Source: Protopterus annectens
Lineage: Eukaryota > Chordata > Ceratodontiformes > Protopteridae
Length of the DNA stretch: 64,000 nt
NCBI RefSeq assembly: GCF_019279795.1
Contig: NC_056747.1
Coordinates: 1,000,776,906 to 1,000,840,905, forward strand
Direction of reading: 5' to 3'
The notes beneath the pieces are model-generated. The model was not told the DNA's origin. It was given only the letters and a program-made list of their open reading frames with translations, and made no database searches. Positions 33,008-43,967 of the stretch are shown here, one piece after another (the first letter of the stretch is position 1; every line of letters starts with the position of its first letter). Position numbers and translations under genes: made by a program.

Positions 33008-34125
33008 ATAGGTTCATAGGTTCATACTAGGCTATCCACGCTAGGGCATATGTAAGCCTAGCCACAGTGTGTGTGGCTTTTGCCACCCCTTGCTATGTGA
33101 ATACTATGGCCATTTATGATTTACTTAGCTGTGTTTCTGTCTGGACATGACACAGTAAAGACCCCCAGTGTACATCTACAATTATCCATCCATTTTGCAA
33201 TCTTCCTGTTGAAGAGTGCCAGTGAGGGGCTCTGCCTAACATGTAGTGGTATTCTGTTCCAGGGTGTGGAGAGCCTCAGGGTTAGTTATCTGTCCCTCCA
33301 GCACATCCTATTTGATTATGTGTTGAGGTTGACATCTCTGACTCACACAGCTCCGATGGCTTTGAGTTTTCTGGGGTGGATCATGTCCATTACTTCTGTG
33401 TTGGACATGGACTTGTACAACAGACATACAATGCCTCTGTGTAGGCAGTATGTGACTGCATTCAGCTGTGGTGTCTACAGCCAGGCAGCATATGACATAT
33501 ATTTGAGACCCTTGCTAACTCTTGGTGAGGTACCTTTGAGGTCTTTCTAACTGCTGCAGGTGCCAGGTAATGTACATCCCAAATGAGGCATTGTACTACA
33601 TTATGGGTCTGATAAGGGAACAGTATAGGGGCACAATGACCTTTGTTGACGTAGATGTGAATCCTTTCATGATACAGTGTCCAATATAGACAGTCTTCCT
33701 AGCCAAATTGGCAATGTGACTGTCACATAACAGGTTACTGTCCACTTGTGTCACTAGGTCCCTGATTACTCCTTCCATACATAATGGTTTACCACCTATG
33801 TGGTAATTTGTGTGTACCTTGTTTTGTATTTGGTGGTACATTCATACTGTCCACTGTCTTCAGGACAGCGGGGTGGTGTTCCTGTGTGTGAGAGTGTGGT
33901 CTGTAGCATGCTACAGACTGTACAGCAGTCTTGCCTAGGGTTAGTTGCACATGGGTGGACTGCAATGACGTAAGCATTGTCAGTTAACTGGACATATAGG
34001 TGTCTGTGCTGAATATGGATACTCACCCTCCTTTTATGTTTTGTTCCAGGTTTTGTGGCCATAACACATGATATGTGGTATTACCTGGTAGTGCTGGTGT
34101 GCTATCATGAGGCTTGCAGCAGGTT
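33008..34125 (-). pseudogene. CR1-F/H, piece F: 3' tail, RT C-terminus, endonuclease
   Basis: It begins with the CR1 tail (TAGGTTCATAGGTTCATACT at 33009). The RT C-terminus runs to about 33815 (NYHIGGKPL, VIRDLVTQVDSNL), and is then joined within ~20 bp to endonuclease (NVPPNTK, ACYRPHSHTQEHH). It ends near 34125 in the VTETC block, where CR1-G is inserted. The next upstream residues (MENINVC) lie at 38095-38125 beyond CR1-G, and continue past PLE-2 at 46917-47430. Confidence 0.82.
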
Positions 34126-34216
34126 TCTATAGTCCTCTCTTATTCAGTCTCATACCTAACTTCTTAATTTTTCTAGCATGTTGAAGAGCCAGATGCTGGC
34201 GTCCTCTCCTGCCTAG

Positions 34217-35152
34217 TTGGTGAATCTGGGAATATTGAGGCAATGTTACAATTGCTTCATGTACACAGACAACCCTCTCCTCCTCCCACATAACACAAAT
34301 ACATTCGAGAGATGCAGCTATTTAGCCAAACTGGAGGCAGAGCTCTCTCAACTCAAGGCTGGCAAGACCAGACAGGAGGAGAAGACAAATACACACAACA
34401 CAAAACCAGCCTCACATAATGCTACCACACCACTGAATCAAACACATAAACACACAAAGACATACTCGGAGGCTCTGAGTAAAAATTCACCTAAACAGCA
34501 GAGGCCTCCAAAGCAGACACCCAAGCAACTGCTACCTCAAGACACCCCACAAGCAACACATAAACCACAAAATCAGTGTGCAAAGCAGTCACAGCCCTTA
34601 AGGTCAAATACAACACCAAACATACTTGTCATAGGTGACTCCATAGTCAGCCACACTGATGTCCCACTCACCAGGCTGAACAAGGAGCAGGTCACAGTAA
34701 GTTGCCTATCGGGCGCTAGAATCCGCCACATAACACAAGCACTCTGGTCACTCCATGGCAAGTACAAATATGACACAGTCATTGTCCATGCTGGTGTGAA
34801 CGACCTGAGACGTACCTCCCAGGACTACATGAAAAGAGACATAGAGGAGCTCTCTGATTATGTAGCCCAGGCAGGTATGACCCTGACCCTGAGCAGTATC
34901 CTTCCTTCACCAAGAATGATGCCACAATATAGAGACAAGATGATCAGCTTTAACAATTGGCTTAATTTCTGGTGTCATTCAAAGGGGATCCAGTGTCTGT
35001 CTGTCTGGGATGACATGCTTGACAAGCCACGCTGCTTCGCAAGGGACGGCTTGCACCTGTCACCCCTGGGATTCCGGATATTGGCTAAGGCTCTTGCCAC
35101 CCCCATAGTGCCTTTTTTAGGCAAGGCTCAAATTCTTAACCTACAACCCTAG
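34217..35152 (+). CDS. CR1-G ORF1: SGNH/GDSL-type esterase-domain protein
   Basis: Intact 311-residue frame. The N-terminus has cysteines at residues 10, 13 and 33 (remnant of a zinc-binding or PHD-like head) followed by a heptad-like LAKLEAELSQLK coiled coil (36-47). A basic, Thr/Gln/Pro-rich linker covers 48-130. The SGNH hydrolase core starts with VIGDSIV (catalytic Ser at 141), continues with HAGVNDL (Asn of block III), and ends with DGLHLSPLG (Asp277 and His280). CR1 ORF1 proteins form the RNP, and the esterase is thought to act on lipids or acetyl groups; its exact role is not settled. The frame start may lie further upstream, because the zinc-binding region looks incomplete. Confidence 0.88.
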   Translation: MVNLGILRQCYNCFMYTDNPLLLPHNTNTFERCSYLAKLEAELSQLKAGKTRQEEKTNTHNTKPASHNATTPLNQTHKHTKTYSEALSKNSPKQQRPPKQTPKQLLPQDTPQATHKPQNQCAKQSQPLRSNTTPNILVIGDSIVSHTDVPLTRLNKEQVTVSCLSGARIRHITQALWSLHGKYKYDTVIVHAGVNDLRRTSQDYMKRDIEELSDYVAQAGMTLTLSSILPSPRMMPQYRDKMISFNNWLNFWCHSKGIQCLSVWDDMLDKPRCFARDGLHLSPLGFRILAKALATPIVPFLGKAQILNLQP

Positions 35153-35181
35153 AAAACACAAATGGGAAGAAACTGAGGGTA

Positions 35182-37979
35182 ATGCTGCTCAATGCCAAAA
35201 GTCTGAATCTCAAAATGCACACACTCGAGGCCCTTCTCAGTATGGAGAACATCGATGTCTGTGCTGTAACTGAAACCTGGTTCAAGGCTCCTGAGAGCAC
35301 CCCGGCACTATCAGGTTTTACCTCATATCATGCGTTCCAGCCCCAAAACCCGGACCACACCACAAAAGAAGGGGGTGCATCCACATTCATAAAGGATACC
35401 CACACCTCCAGGTTGGTGGCAATGCACGAAGCTTCGGAAACCATACAGGTGCAACTAACCATAGGCAAAACTGCTCTACAATTTGTAGCATGCTACAGGC
35501 CACCCTCTCAAACTCAGGAACCCCACACAGCCTTCCTTAAGACACTGGAGGGTATAAATGTATCTCCAAACACCATCATATTGGGTGACTTCAACTACCT
35601 GAATATAGACTGGGAACATTACTCAAGCCCTAACTTTCTAGCCCAACGGTTCCTGGAGTTCATAAATTCAAATGCCATGGAACAACTAGTCACTGTTCCC
35701 ATGAGAGGAGAAAATATACTAGATCTCATTATCACAAACATGAGGGCAAAATGCTCCACACCGGAAATATATCCCTCATTGGTGAGATCTGATCATAAAT
35801 TAATCTCACTGGAAATCCACATCCCGCCCCCACCCCAAACTAAAAAGACCACAGTGAAGAACTTCTCTAAAGCAAACTTCACACTACTCAAGACTGGTGT
35901 GGTATTCTTCAAGGCCCCTGAGCCAGTGGAAACCACAACCCAAGCTGTGGAAGCCCTTACAAGTGCCTTCTATGAACACCTCCAGGACTGCATGGATCAG
36001 GCAATCCCAAATAAAACCAAGACTCTTTCCACCAAGGGAAAACGTCCAGTCTGGTGGACCCCAGCCATTAACAAACTTTACAATAAGAGGAGAAAGCTAT
36101 TACATGATAGAACAAAATCCATAAAAGGGAAGTCACCCCTGATCATTATTAGTAAAAAAATACGAGCACTCATAAAATCAACTAAGGCCAATTTTGAGAG
36201 GGAAATTGCCATGGATTCAAAAGACAATCATAAGGCCTTTTTCAGCTATGTTAGGAACCTGGGTGGAAACTCCCAGATATGCTCAGAATTAGTCTGAAAT
36301 GATACAAAAATCACTGAAACCACAGACATTGCCAACATACTGGCAGACAGGTTCAGTGCAAACTTCACCCCCTCTCCCCCCCTAAAGGAGAGATAACTAT
36401 CCCAGCGGAGTGTAGCCTCCCAGACATCTCAAATGCGCAGGTGAAAGCTGCTCTCTCTAAAGCTAAAAACACAGCATCAATGGGACCGGATAGTGTCCCT
36501 GGCTGTGTGCTACACAAGCTCAATGAGGAACTAAACCCACACATAAGGCAGCTGTTTAATCTCAGCCTTACCACAGGATACGTGCCCAAGGAGTGGCGTA
36601 CGGCAACTGTGGTCCCACTCCACAAAGGCGGTGCCTCTATGGACCCTGGTAATTACCGCCCCATAAGCTTAACAAGTCTAGTCTGCAAAGCTATGGAGAG
36701 GATCATAATGGAGCTCATAAACAAAGATATAGGGGACTTGCAGACATTGGACCCGACCCAGTTTGGCTTTGTCAAGGGCAGATCATGCCTTTTGAACTTG
36801 GTCAACTTCTTCGAAACAGTCACCAAGGCCACTGATGAGGGAAAGGCAGTCCATACAGCCTACCTAGACCTTGCAAAGGCTTTCGACACAATACCCCTCT
36901 CGGGTATTGTAGAAAACCTTACCAGCTTAAATGTAAACCCATATGTCACAAGATGGGTTGCAAACTGGCTTAAGGACAGAACCCACAGGGTTAGAGTTGC
37001 TGGCGCTATGTCAGACTCCAAGCCGGTCACAAGTAGTGTCACACAGGGCTTCGTCCTTGGCCCCCTATTGTTCAGCATCTACTTCTCAGAAGTACAGGCC
37101 AACATGGGAGGACTTTGGCTGACAAAGTTTGTAGACGACTGCAAACTGGGCGCCATAGTGGAAAGTGCATCGGACACGGATATCCTTCAGAGGGGACTCA
37201 CGGAAACAGATAGCTGGTGCCAGAGCCATGGCCTGAAGTTAAACGCCAAAAAATGTATAGTCATACCCTTCGGGAAAAACAAGGTAACCCCAAGCTATCA
37301 TATAGGTGGCAATCCACTAAGCACAGAAGAGGTTATCAGGGACCTGGGGACCCAGGTTGACAGTGGCCTTTCTTTTGACACTCACATTGCTAAAGTGGTT
37401 AAAAAGACCTTCTACATTGCCCACCTGATCATGAAGGGATTCACATCCAGAGCTAGTGAGGTCATTGTTCCCCTGTACTCTTCACTTATCAGACCAATGA
37501 TCGAGTACAATGCCCCATTCGGGATGTATCTCACCCGACATCTGCAGCAATTGGAGAGACCCCAAAAGTTCCTAACCAAAAGGATAAAGGGGCTCCAAAA
37601 TCTGTCATATGCTGCCAGATTGAAGAAACTCCAGCTCTATTCAGTCGCATACCGTCTGCTCAGAGGTGACATGTGCCTGACATACAAGGCCATGTCCAAC
37701 CCGGAATTAATGGACATGCTCCACCTAAAAAAATCCAAATCCACCAGAACCACTAGAGCAAGCGACTTAAACCTTAGCACGGATATAAATAGGATGTGCT
37801 GGAGGGATAGATTTATCACTCAGAGACTCCCTATGCTGTGGAATAAAATCCCGATCCATGTGAGGCAGAGCACCTCGCTGGCTCTGTTCAAGAGAAATCT
37901 TGACCTGTGGATGGGAGATCATAGGTTTACCCCGGGAATCATCTCTGTGTCACTGCTGGACAGAGGCATAACAAACTAA
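35182..37979 (+). pseudogene. CR1-G ORF2: APE endonuclease and reverse transcriptase, one break
   Basis: The first frame (35182-36297) holds the endonuclease: LNAKSLNLK at the start, AVTETWFK (catalytic Glu), ACYRPPSQ, IILGDFNYLNID (Asp/Asn), LIITNM and RSDHKLISL. The linker contains RPVWWTPAINKLY. A TGA after SELV and a shift near 36390 break the frame. The second frame (36441-37979) holds RT: SMGPDSVPGCVL, WRTATVVPLHKGG, YRPISLTSLVCKAMERII, motif A YLDLAKAFDTI, motif B with TSSVTQGFVLGPLLF (normally GVPQGSVLGPLLF), motif C as KFVDDCKLG with both Asp kept, and a full C-terminal region. It nicks DNA and copies its RNA there. This is the best preserved CR1 copy in the window. Confidence 0.9.
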
Positions 37980-38091
37980 TGGGCACAGTATTTTTTCAAA
38001 TAAGGGGTGGCGTAAGCCACAAAACTTTGGGCTAGGCTTATAAATGCCTTAGGGCAGATAGCCTAGTATAAACCTATGAACCTATGACAGA

Positions 38092-38169
38092 CATTGATGT
38101 TCTCCATACTTTGGAGGGCCTCAGGAGCATGCATATTGAGGTTTACACGTCTGGCATTGATCAGCATTA
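38092..38169 (-). pseudogene. CR1-F/H, piece between CR1-G and PLE-2
   Basis: The minus strand reads LINARRVNLNMHAPEALQS then MENINVC, the start of CR1 ORF2. It is bounded on the left by the CR1-G tail and on the right by PLE-2. The last 15 bp (CATTGATCAGCATTA, 38155-38169) recur at 46917-46931 as the PLE-2 target duplication. Confidence 0.88.
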
Positions 38170-38387
38170 AAATCCAAAGGCAGCCAAGATGAAAGCAGGA
38201 ACTCACCAGCAAAGGTTTCACTGTTTATTAGAACCAGATATAAAAAAAAACGTTGTTAAAAAACACAGATTAACGCTCTTAGCAAACAAATTGCGTTTTC
38301 GTCTTTACCAGCAATGACTTCATCAGATAGTAATTAAATTGATTAATTAAGCCATTAAATACTAAGACTTTTCAAATATTGCCCTAT
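38168..38387 (-). repeat. PLE-2 inverted pLTR arm
   Basis: Reverse complement of the pLTR from TAGGGCAATATTTG to CTTTGGATTTTA, matching 38451-38670 with a few substitutions and a small length change in the A/T run near 38250. The 63-bp spacer continues the 3' UTR sequence found at 42490-42558 in reverse, so the inverted copy is a short 5'-truncated PLE in head-to-head orientation. Confidence 0.95.
38269..38326 (-). ncRNA. Hammerhead-like motif in inverted pLTR
   Basis: On the minus strand: CTGATGA, GTC...GAC stem II, GAAA, then AACGC...GCGTT stem III. Same as at 38512 but in the opposite orientation. Confidence 0.55.
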
Positions 38388-38450
38388 CAATCAAAGTGCA
38401 TCAAAGAGCAGCCAATCACAATACTAACACTCATGAATATTAAAAAGTAC

Positions 38451-38730
38451 ATAGGGCAATATTTGAAAAGTCTTAGTATTTAATGGCTTAATTAATCAAT
38501 TTAATTACTATCTGATGAAGCCATTGCTGGTAAAGACGAAAACGCAATTTGTTTGCTAAGAGCGTTAATCTGTGTTTTTTAACAACGTTTTTTTTGATAT
38601 CTGGTTCTAATAAACAGTGAAACCTTTGCTGGTGAGTTCCTGCTTTCATCTTGGCTGCCTTTGGATTTTATTCTTGGTTCGTTTGGATTGTCTTCGGTTT
38701 TTTCATTAGTTTTTGTGCAGCGCATCCTTG
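38451..38730 (+). repeat. PLE-2 pLTR 1
   Basis: Direct pLTR upstream of copy 1 ORF1. It repeats at 42559-42839 and 46666-46920. Contains TAATGGCTTAATTAATCAAT, the hammerhead-like motif, CTAATAAACAGTG and CTTGGCTGCCTTTGG. It presumably carries promoter and 3'-end functions, as in other PLEs (inferred). Confidence 0.9.
38512..38577 (+). ncRNA. Hammerhead-ribozyme-like motif, pLTR 1
   Basis: Core box CTGATGA (38512-38518), stem II with GCC/GAC here (GTC/GAC in the other copies), core GAAA (38538-38541), stem III AACGC (38541-38545) pairing with GCGTT (38572-38576), then A as the nucleotide before the expected cleavage point. Stem I appears short. Hammerheads are documented in PLE terminal repeats; activity here is not shown. 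Confidence 0.55.
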
Positions 38731-39858
38731 ATGGAAGGCGGGACTCCAAAGGATGATATGGGGGAATCACGGAGACTGATAGGTCAACTCACTGAGTTGA
38801 TTGACCTTCTCACGCCACTTTTGTCATACGCTATACCGGAAGCAAGGTGAAGAGAGCGCCAGTTTGTCAGAAGGAACCGAATGGTTAACAGGGACTAAAT
38901 CCAAAAGAAAACGTCGCAAAAGTGGTTTTACACATCGCGACTTGGATACAGAAGCACCGAATGGTGAAACATTTAATCCGGCTAAGACGCCAATGGTTTT
39001 GGCGCCAACTGATACTGCAAATACACCGGCTTCTTTGTTGGCGGATGCTGTTAATGGTTTTGATAACCCCATCACCTCAAACAAAAGCAAAGGTACTGTT
39101 AATACATCCTTCCACAGTTCGTGGAAGAAAAAAGATATCAATGATTGGTTGAAAATGCCATTTAACATTCAGTTTGACAATGCACATAAGCAGATTCCTG
39201 CTGATGGGACAAGTTATTTTAGCAAACTGGACAAATTGTACAAATTAATGATGAAATTTAAAACGTTAACCATAGAGAATGAATATCTAGCTGAATGTAT
39301 CAACAGGAAAGTGGTCCCTAAGGGACTAAGGGTATACAAGTACCCTAACAATGTTGTAGGAGGTTCAGTTTTTCATCATGAATTGTTGAATGTATTCAAT
39401 CAATGTGGTCTTGATATTTTAAAATTAATTATTAAAGAAAATATAGAGTGCAGGATTTGTTGAAAATGGAGATAGAAACATTGGATGTATGTATTAAGGA
39501 AGATCTTATTTTTGAAACTAAAGAAGAAAGAGACAAGTATTACAAAGTAAAGGAAGATATTGATTGGAAATGCAGGGACATTATTGAAAGAAAAATAAGT
39601 AAATTAAAGAGAGATATAAGTGAGTACGAGAATAATACGAATTATCCCAAACCACCTTTTAAGAAAAATGATTATTATAAATACCAGGTAGACCCACCTT
39701 TTGGATATAATGAGGATGGTGGAAATGTAAGAGTATATACAGAATATGACAACGAATTCCCACCATTAAGAAGAGATTTTTCCAATTTATATAGAAATCA
39801 GGATGAATATCAAAATTTTCAAAAAAGGGGGGGGAGAAGGGGGAGGGGGAGGTATTAG
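38731..39858 (+). pseudogene. PLE-2 copy 1 ORF1 (frameshifted)
   Basis: Same protein as the intact copy 2 ORF1 (42840-43967). It starts at ATG in MEGGTPKDDM. Two frameshifts break it: an extra T in the run at about 38820 (ACTTTTGTC against ACTTTGTC) and a missing A at about 39442 (AAAATATAGAG against AAAATAATAGAG). The frame after the second break (39448-39858) ends FQKRGGRRGRGRY and overlaps ORF2 in the -1 frame. The protein is basic at the N-terminus and has a C-terminal RG-rich tail, suggesting RNA binding (inferred). No known domain recognised. Confidence 0.85.
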
Positions 39859-42236
39859 GTATAATACACCCAACCCCAGACCTGGATAAAATTCAGAATG
39901 CCATACAGGTTAATGGCATTAGACATACACTTGACAACTTTACTATTTACAATTTTAGTAACGTTATTCCTACAAAATTACATTTTCACTTGTTGAGTAA
40001 AGGGTTTAAATTTATCCCCTCTGTGAAAGGTGAAATGGTGAGCACTATTATAGATGTAAAATTATTTCTTAGAAAAATCAATTTTGACATTTTATTCTCT
40101 TCTAATATTTCCAATATTAAGTCAAATTTACCTCCTCAGGACTTAAAATTGGTCCGTAGAAGTATATACAATCCACCCTTACACCCCCAAGTCAAAAATT
40201 TTGAAATTATGTTGGAAAATGAAATTAGACAACTATATGATGAAAGGGTCACTGAATTTAATCTTTCCAAACAAGAAAACGAAATATTGTATGAATTAAA
40301 GAATAACAGTGACTTGAGAATAATAAAACCAGACAAGGGGGGTGGAATTGTCTTCATGGACAATATCATATATGAAGGCAAAATTAATTCTATATTAAAA
40401 GATACTGTTAAATATACTTCTGTCTCACTCAATGAAATGAATTTGGCATATTATAAAATTGATAATTTATTAAACAATATGTTATACGAGGGACTAATGG
40501 ACAGAAAGACTTTTGAATTCTTATATGTGGAAAAACCAAGAATACCAATAATATTCGGAATACCTAAGGTCCACAAAAATATGGAAGACCCACCCTTGAG
40601 ACCTATTGTCTCAGTGGAAGGGTCTAAAACACTTCCATTAGCAAAATATGTGGACAATAAGGTAAAACATATAAGTGTAGAAAATCCATATACACTGAAT
40701 GATTCATGGGACCTATTAAGATGTGCTGGTCCAGATTTATTCAATGAAAATTTATTATTCATTACTGTAGACGTGGTGGATCTTTTTACATGTATACCAC
40801 ACAATGAAGGTTTAATCATGTTTGAGGAAATGGTTTACAGGGATACCAATTTGACACAGACTGAAAAAAGCATAACTACCGGCTTGGTGGACATGGTCTT
40901 GAAATACAATTTCTTTTCATTTCATGGTGAATATTATCAACAAGTTCAAGGCATAGCAATGGGCGCAGCCTGTGCGCCCACTTATGCTGATATAGTCCTA
41001 GCTAAATGGGAGGAAGACTTTATAATCAATTCCAAGTATAAGGAATGTTGGACATTGTATCGTCGCTTTTTGGACGACATAGTTCTTTTTTGGATAGCAG
41101 GAATAGACAGATTTAATGAATTTTTTGATTATATAAATAATTCTACCAATTTTTTGAAATTCACATATACCCTTTCAAGAGAGAAGTTACAATACTTAGA
41201 TGTTGAAGTATACAAGACAGAACGTGATTTTGAAACTAAAATCTTTAGGAAAGAAACGTTTTGTAACTCCTTTCTTCACTTCACTAGCGCACACCCCTCA
41301 CATTGTAAGAAAAATATTGTCAAGGGGCAGTTTGTGAGGGGTAGTAGAATGACCAGCGCTAGTGGAGATTTCTTTATAGAATGCAATTTACTTAGTAGGA
41401 TGTTTGAGCAAAGGGGCTATCCAAGGGATTTTGTGATGAAATTAAGAACTGAGGTGGAATTAGGTAGAGCTACTAAATTCCAGCCGATAAAGGGACAAAA
41501 ATCTGTCAACAATATTACAAATAATAGTGTTTCCAATGTAGGAATTGAATCAAAATATGAACAGGCTTTAACTATGGAATATAATATGTCCAACATTAGA
41601 CTTAGTGAGATATTCCGAAATGAATGGGCTAAATTTTCTACTCTATCTGACATAATCAGTATAAACAAGTTGGTACCAAAAATTGTATATAGAAATTCTA
41701 GGACTATAAAGAATATTTTAGAATCTCACGCTAAAAAAACTAAAAGTGGTTATGGGATAAATGGACAAAAAAGGAAAGGTAGTTTTAAGTGTGGTCACTG
41801 TAACCAATGTGAATACATGGTTAATGCCAGTGAAGTAACTGTCCCTAGTAGAAATAAAACTATAAAAAGCAATGGTTACTACAATTGTGAGACAAAAGGA
41901 GTAATTTATATAGGTATTTGAAATAAATGTAGTTCATTCTATATAGGGAAGACCGAACGAGTCTTGAGGAGAAGAATATATGAACATTGTTATGAAATTT
42001 CTAAGGCAAAGGACACCAATGCCCTATATAGGCATACAAAAGAATGTGAAGAGGCTAAATTTAATTTTTTTGTTATTGAACAGGTGAAAAGGGATTTAAG
42101 AGGAGGTTTATGGGAAGAAAGGGTAGGGTATAGAGAACTATGGTGGCAAATCCAACTTAATGCCACAAAAAAACCTGGATTAAATGATAGTATTTCTATA
42201 ACCCCAGTACTCAAATTGAGAGCTGCAGATATTTAA
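39807..42236 (+). pseudogene. PLE-2 copy 1 ORF2: RT plus GIY-YIG endonuclease, one stop
   Basis: The frame is open from 39807, overlapping ORF1 by about 50 bp, and has no ATG until VKGEMVST (about 40033). Order: the DKG motif characteristic of PLEs (KPDKGGGIVFMD, about 40330), RIPIIFGIPKVHK (40540), motif A VDVVDLFTCIP (40767), motif B QGIAMGAACAPTYADI (40949), motif C YRRFLDDIVLFW (41058), LQYLDVEVY (41190), thumb KGQFVRGSRMTSA (41322), CGHCNQC (41795), GIY block VIYIGI (41902), then FYIGKTERVLRRRIYEHC (41939). The only break seen is TGA at 41919, where copy 2 has TGC, between the GIY and YIG elements. RT is otherwise intact. Confidence 0.93.
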
Positions 42237-42558
42237 CAATAGTTTTTCCAATTGTAATATCTATAATGACCAATAGATGGCAGTGTTTGTTCATATGAAG
42301 AAATGATTACAACTGCCTCAAGCACTCTATTAATTCAATATATATATATGTTTTTAAACGTATTTCAAATATTCACATATACTTACAAGTATGAAATATA
42401 TATCAGCCTAGGTATTTATGAAATATTTCAACATATTCATCTTAGCAATTTAACAATAACAAAGCATATTGTTTTTATATATGTATTTGGTTGTATGTAC
42501 TTTTTAATATTCATGAGTGTTAGTATTGTGATTGGCTGCTCTTTGATGCACTTTGATT
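42237..42558. other. PLE-2 copy 1 3' UTR
   Basis: AT-rich segment between ORF2 and pLTR 2, nearly identical to 46345-46665. Contains ATAGATGGCAGTG and (TA)n-like stretches. No coding. Confidence 0.85.
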
Positions 42559-42839
42559 GATAGGGCAATATTTGAAAAGTCTTAGTATTTAATGGCTTAA
42601 TTAATCAATTTAATTACTATCTGATGAAGTCATTGCTGGTAAAGACGAAAACGCAATTTGTTTGCTAAGAGCATTAATCTGTGTTTTTTAACAACGTTTT
42701 TTTTTATATCTGGTTCTAATAAACAGTGAAACCTTTGCTGGTGAGTTCCTGCTTTCATCTTGGCTGCCTTTGGATTTTATTCTTGGTTCGTTTGGATTGT
42801 CCTCGGTTTTTTCATTAGTTTTTGTGCAGCGCATCCTTG
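42559..42839 (+). repeat. PLE-2 pLTR 2 (between the two units)
   Basis: Single pLTR shared between units 1 and 2. Same landmarks as pLTR 1. ORF1 of copy 2 begins at its end. Confidence 0.93.
42621..42676 (+). ncRNA. Hammerhead-ribozyme-like motif, pLTR 2
   Basis: CTGATGA (42621-42627), GTC...GAC stem II, GAAA (42647-42650). Stem III has AACGC against GCATT, so one pair is lost relative to pLTR 1 and 3. Confidence 0.5.
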
Positions 42840-43967
42840 ATGGAAGGCGGGACTCCAAAGGATGATATGGGGGAATCACGGAGACTGATAGGTCAACTCA
42901 CTGAGTTGATTGACCTTCTCACGCCACTTTGTCATACGCTATACCGGAAGCAAGGTGAAGAGAGCGCCAGTTTGTCAGAAGGAACCGAATGGTTAACAGG
43001 GACTAAATCCAAAAGAAAACGTCGCAAAAGTGGTTTTACACATTGCGACTTGGATACAGAAGCACCGAATGGTGAAACATTTAATCCGGCTAAGACGCCA
43101 ATGGTTTTGGCGCCAACTGATACTGCAAATACACCGGCTTCTTTGTTGGCGGATGCTGTTAATGGTTTTGATAACCCCATCACCTCAAACAAAAGCAAAG
43201 GTACTGTTAATACTTCCTTCCACAGTTCGTGGAAGAAAAAAGATATCAATGATTGGTTGAAAATGCCATTTAACATTCAGTTTGACAATGCACATAAGCA
43301 GATTCCTGCTGATGGGACAAGTTATTTTAGCAAACTGGACAAATTGTACAAATTAATGATGAAATTTAAAACGTTAACCATAGAGAATGAATATCTAGCT
43401 GAATGTATCAACAGGAAAGTGGTCCCTAAGGGACTAAGGGTATACAAGTACCCTAACAATGTTGTAGGAGGTTCAGTTTTTCATCATGAATTGTTGAATG
43501 TATTCAATCAATGTGGTCTTGATATTTTAAAATTAATTATTAAAGAAAATAATAGAGTGCAGGATTTGTTGAAAACGGAGATAGAAACATTGGATGTATG
43601 TATTAAGGAAGATCTTATTTTTGAAATTAAAGAAGAAAGAGACAAGTATTACAAAGTAAAGGAAGATATTGATTGGAAATGCAGGGACATTATTGAAAGA
43701 AAAATAAGTAAATTAAAGAGAGATATAAGTGAGTACGAGAATAATACGAATTATCCCAAACCACCTTTTAAGAAAAATGATTATTATAAATACCAGGTAG
43801 ACCCACCTTTTGGATATAATGAGGATGGTGAAAATGTAAGAGTATATACAGAATATGACAACGAATTCCCACCATTAAGAAGAGATTTTTCCAATTTATA
43901 TAGAAATCAGGATGAATATCAAAATTTTCAAAAAAGGGGGGGGAGGAGGGGGAGGGGGAGGTATTAG
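42840..43967 (+). CDS. PLE-2 copy 2 ORF1, intact, unknown function
   Basis: Uninterrupted 375 residues from ATG at 42840. No known domain recognised. The N-terminal ~20 residues include a Leu/Ile-rich helix (LIGQLTELIDLL), followed by a basic KSKRKRRKSGF cluster (possible nuclear localisation signal), a mid region with KKKDINDWLKMPFNIQF, a long charged helical segment (about residues 230-310, ERDKYYKVKEDIDWKC), and a C-terminal KRGGRRGRGRY tail typical of RNA-binding RG boxes. ORF2 starts in the -1 frame within this tail. Its place upstream of the RT suggests a nucleic-acid-binding role in the RNP (inference). Confidence 0.85.
   Translation: MEGGTPKDDMGESRRLIGQLTELIDLLTPLCHTLYRKQGEESASLSEGTEWLTGTKSKRKRRKSGFTHCDLDTEAPNGETFNPAKTPMVLAPTDTANTPASLLADAVNGFDNPITSNKSKGTVNTSFHSSWKKKDINDWLKMPFNIQFDNAHKQIPADGTSYFSKLDKLYKLMMKFKTLTIENEYLAECINRKVVPKGLRVYKYPNNVVGGSVFHHELLNVFNQCGLDILKLIIKENNRVQDLLKTEIETLDVCIKEDLIFEIKEERDKYYKVKEDIDWKCRDIIERKISKLKRDISEYENNTNYPKPPFKKNDYYKYQVDPPFGYNEDGENVRVYTEYDNEFPPLRRDFSNLYRNQDEYQNFQKRGGRRGRGRY

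Larger units (their letters stand above)
34150..38091 (+). mobile_element. CR1-G: youngest, near-full-length CR1 LINE
   Basis: The copy has ORF1 (34217-35152) with an esterase domain, a 29-bp gap, ORF2 (35182-37979) with one disruption, a short 3' UTR with TAGGCTTATAAATGCCTTAGGGC, and the terminal 8-bp repeats AACCTATG (38070-38090). The arrangement (esterase ORF1, EN-RT ORF2, 8-bp tail) is diagnostic of the CR1 clade. It interrupts CR1-F/H inside the endonuclease. The exact 5' end is uncertain (about 34130-34190). Confidence 0.92.

Noticed and set aside
38824..39168. 114-residue minus-strand ORF in PLE-2, repeated at 42932-43276
   Set aside because: Antisense of PLE ORF1. It is conserved only because the two units are near-identical.
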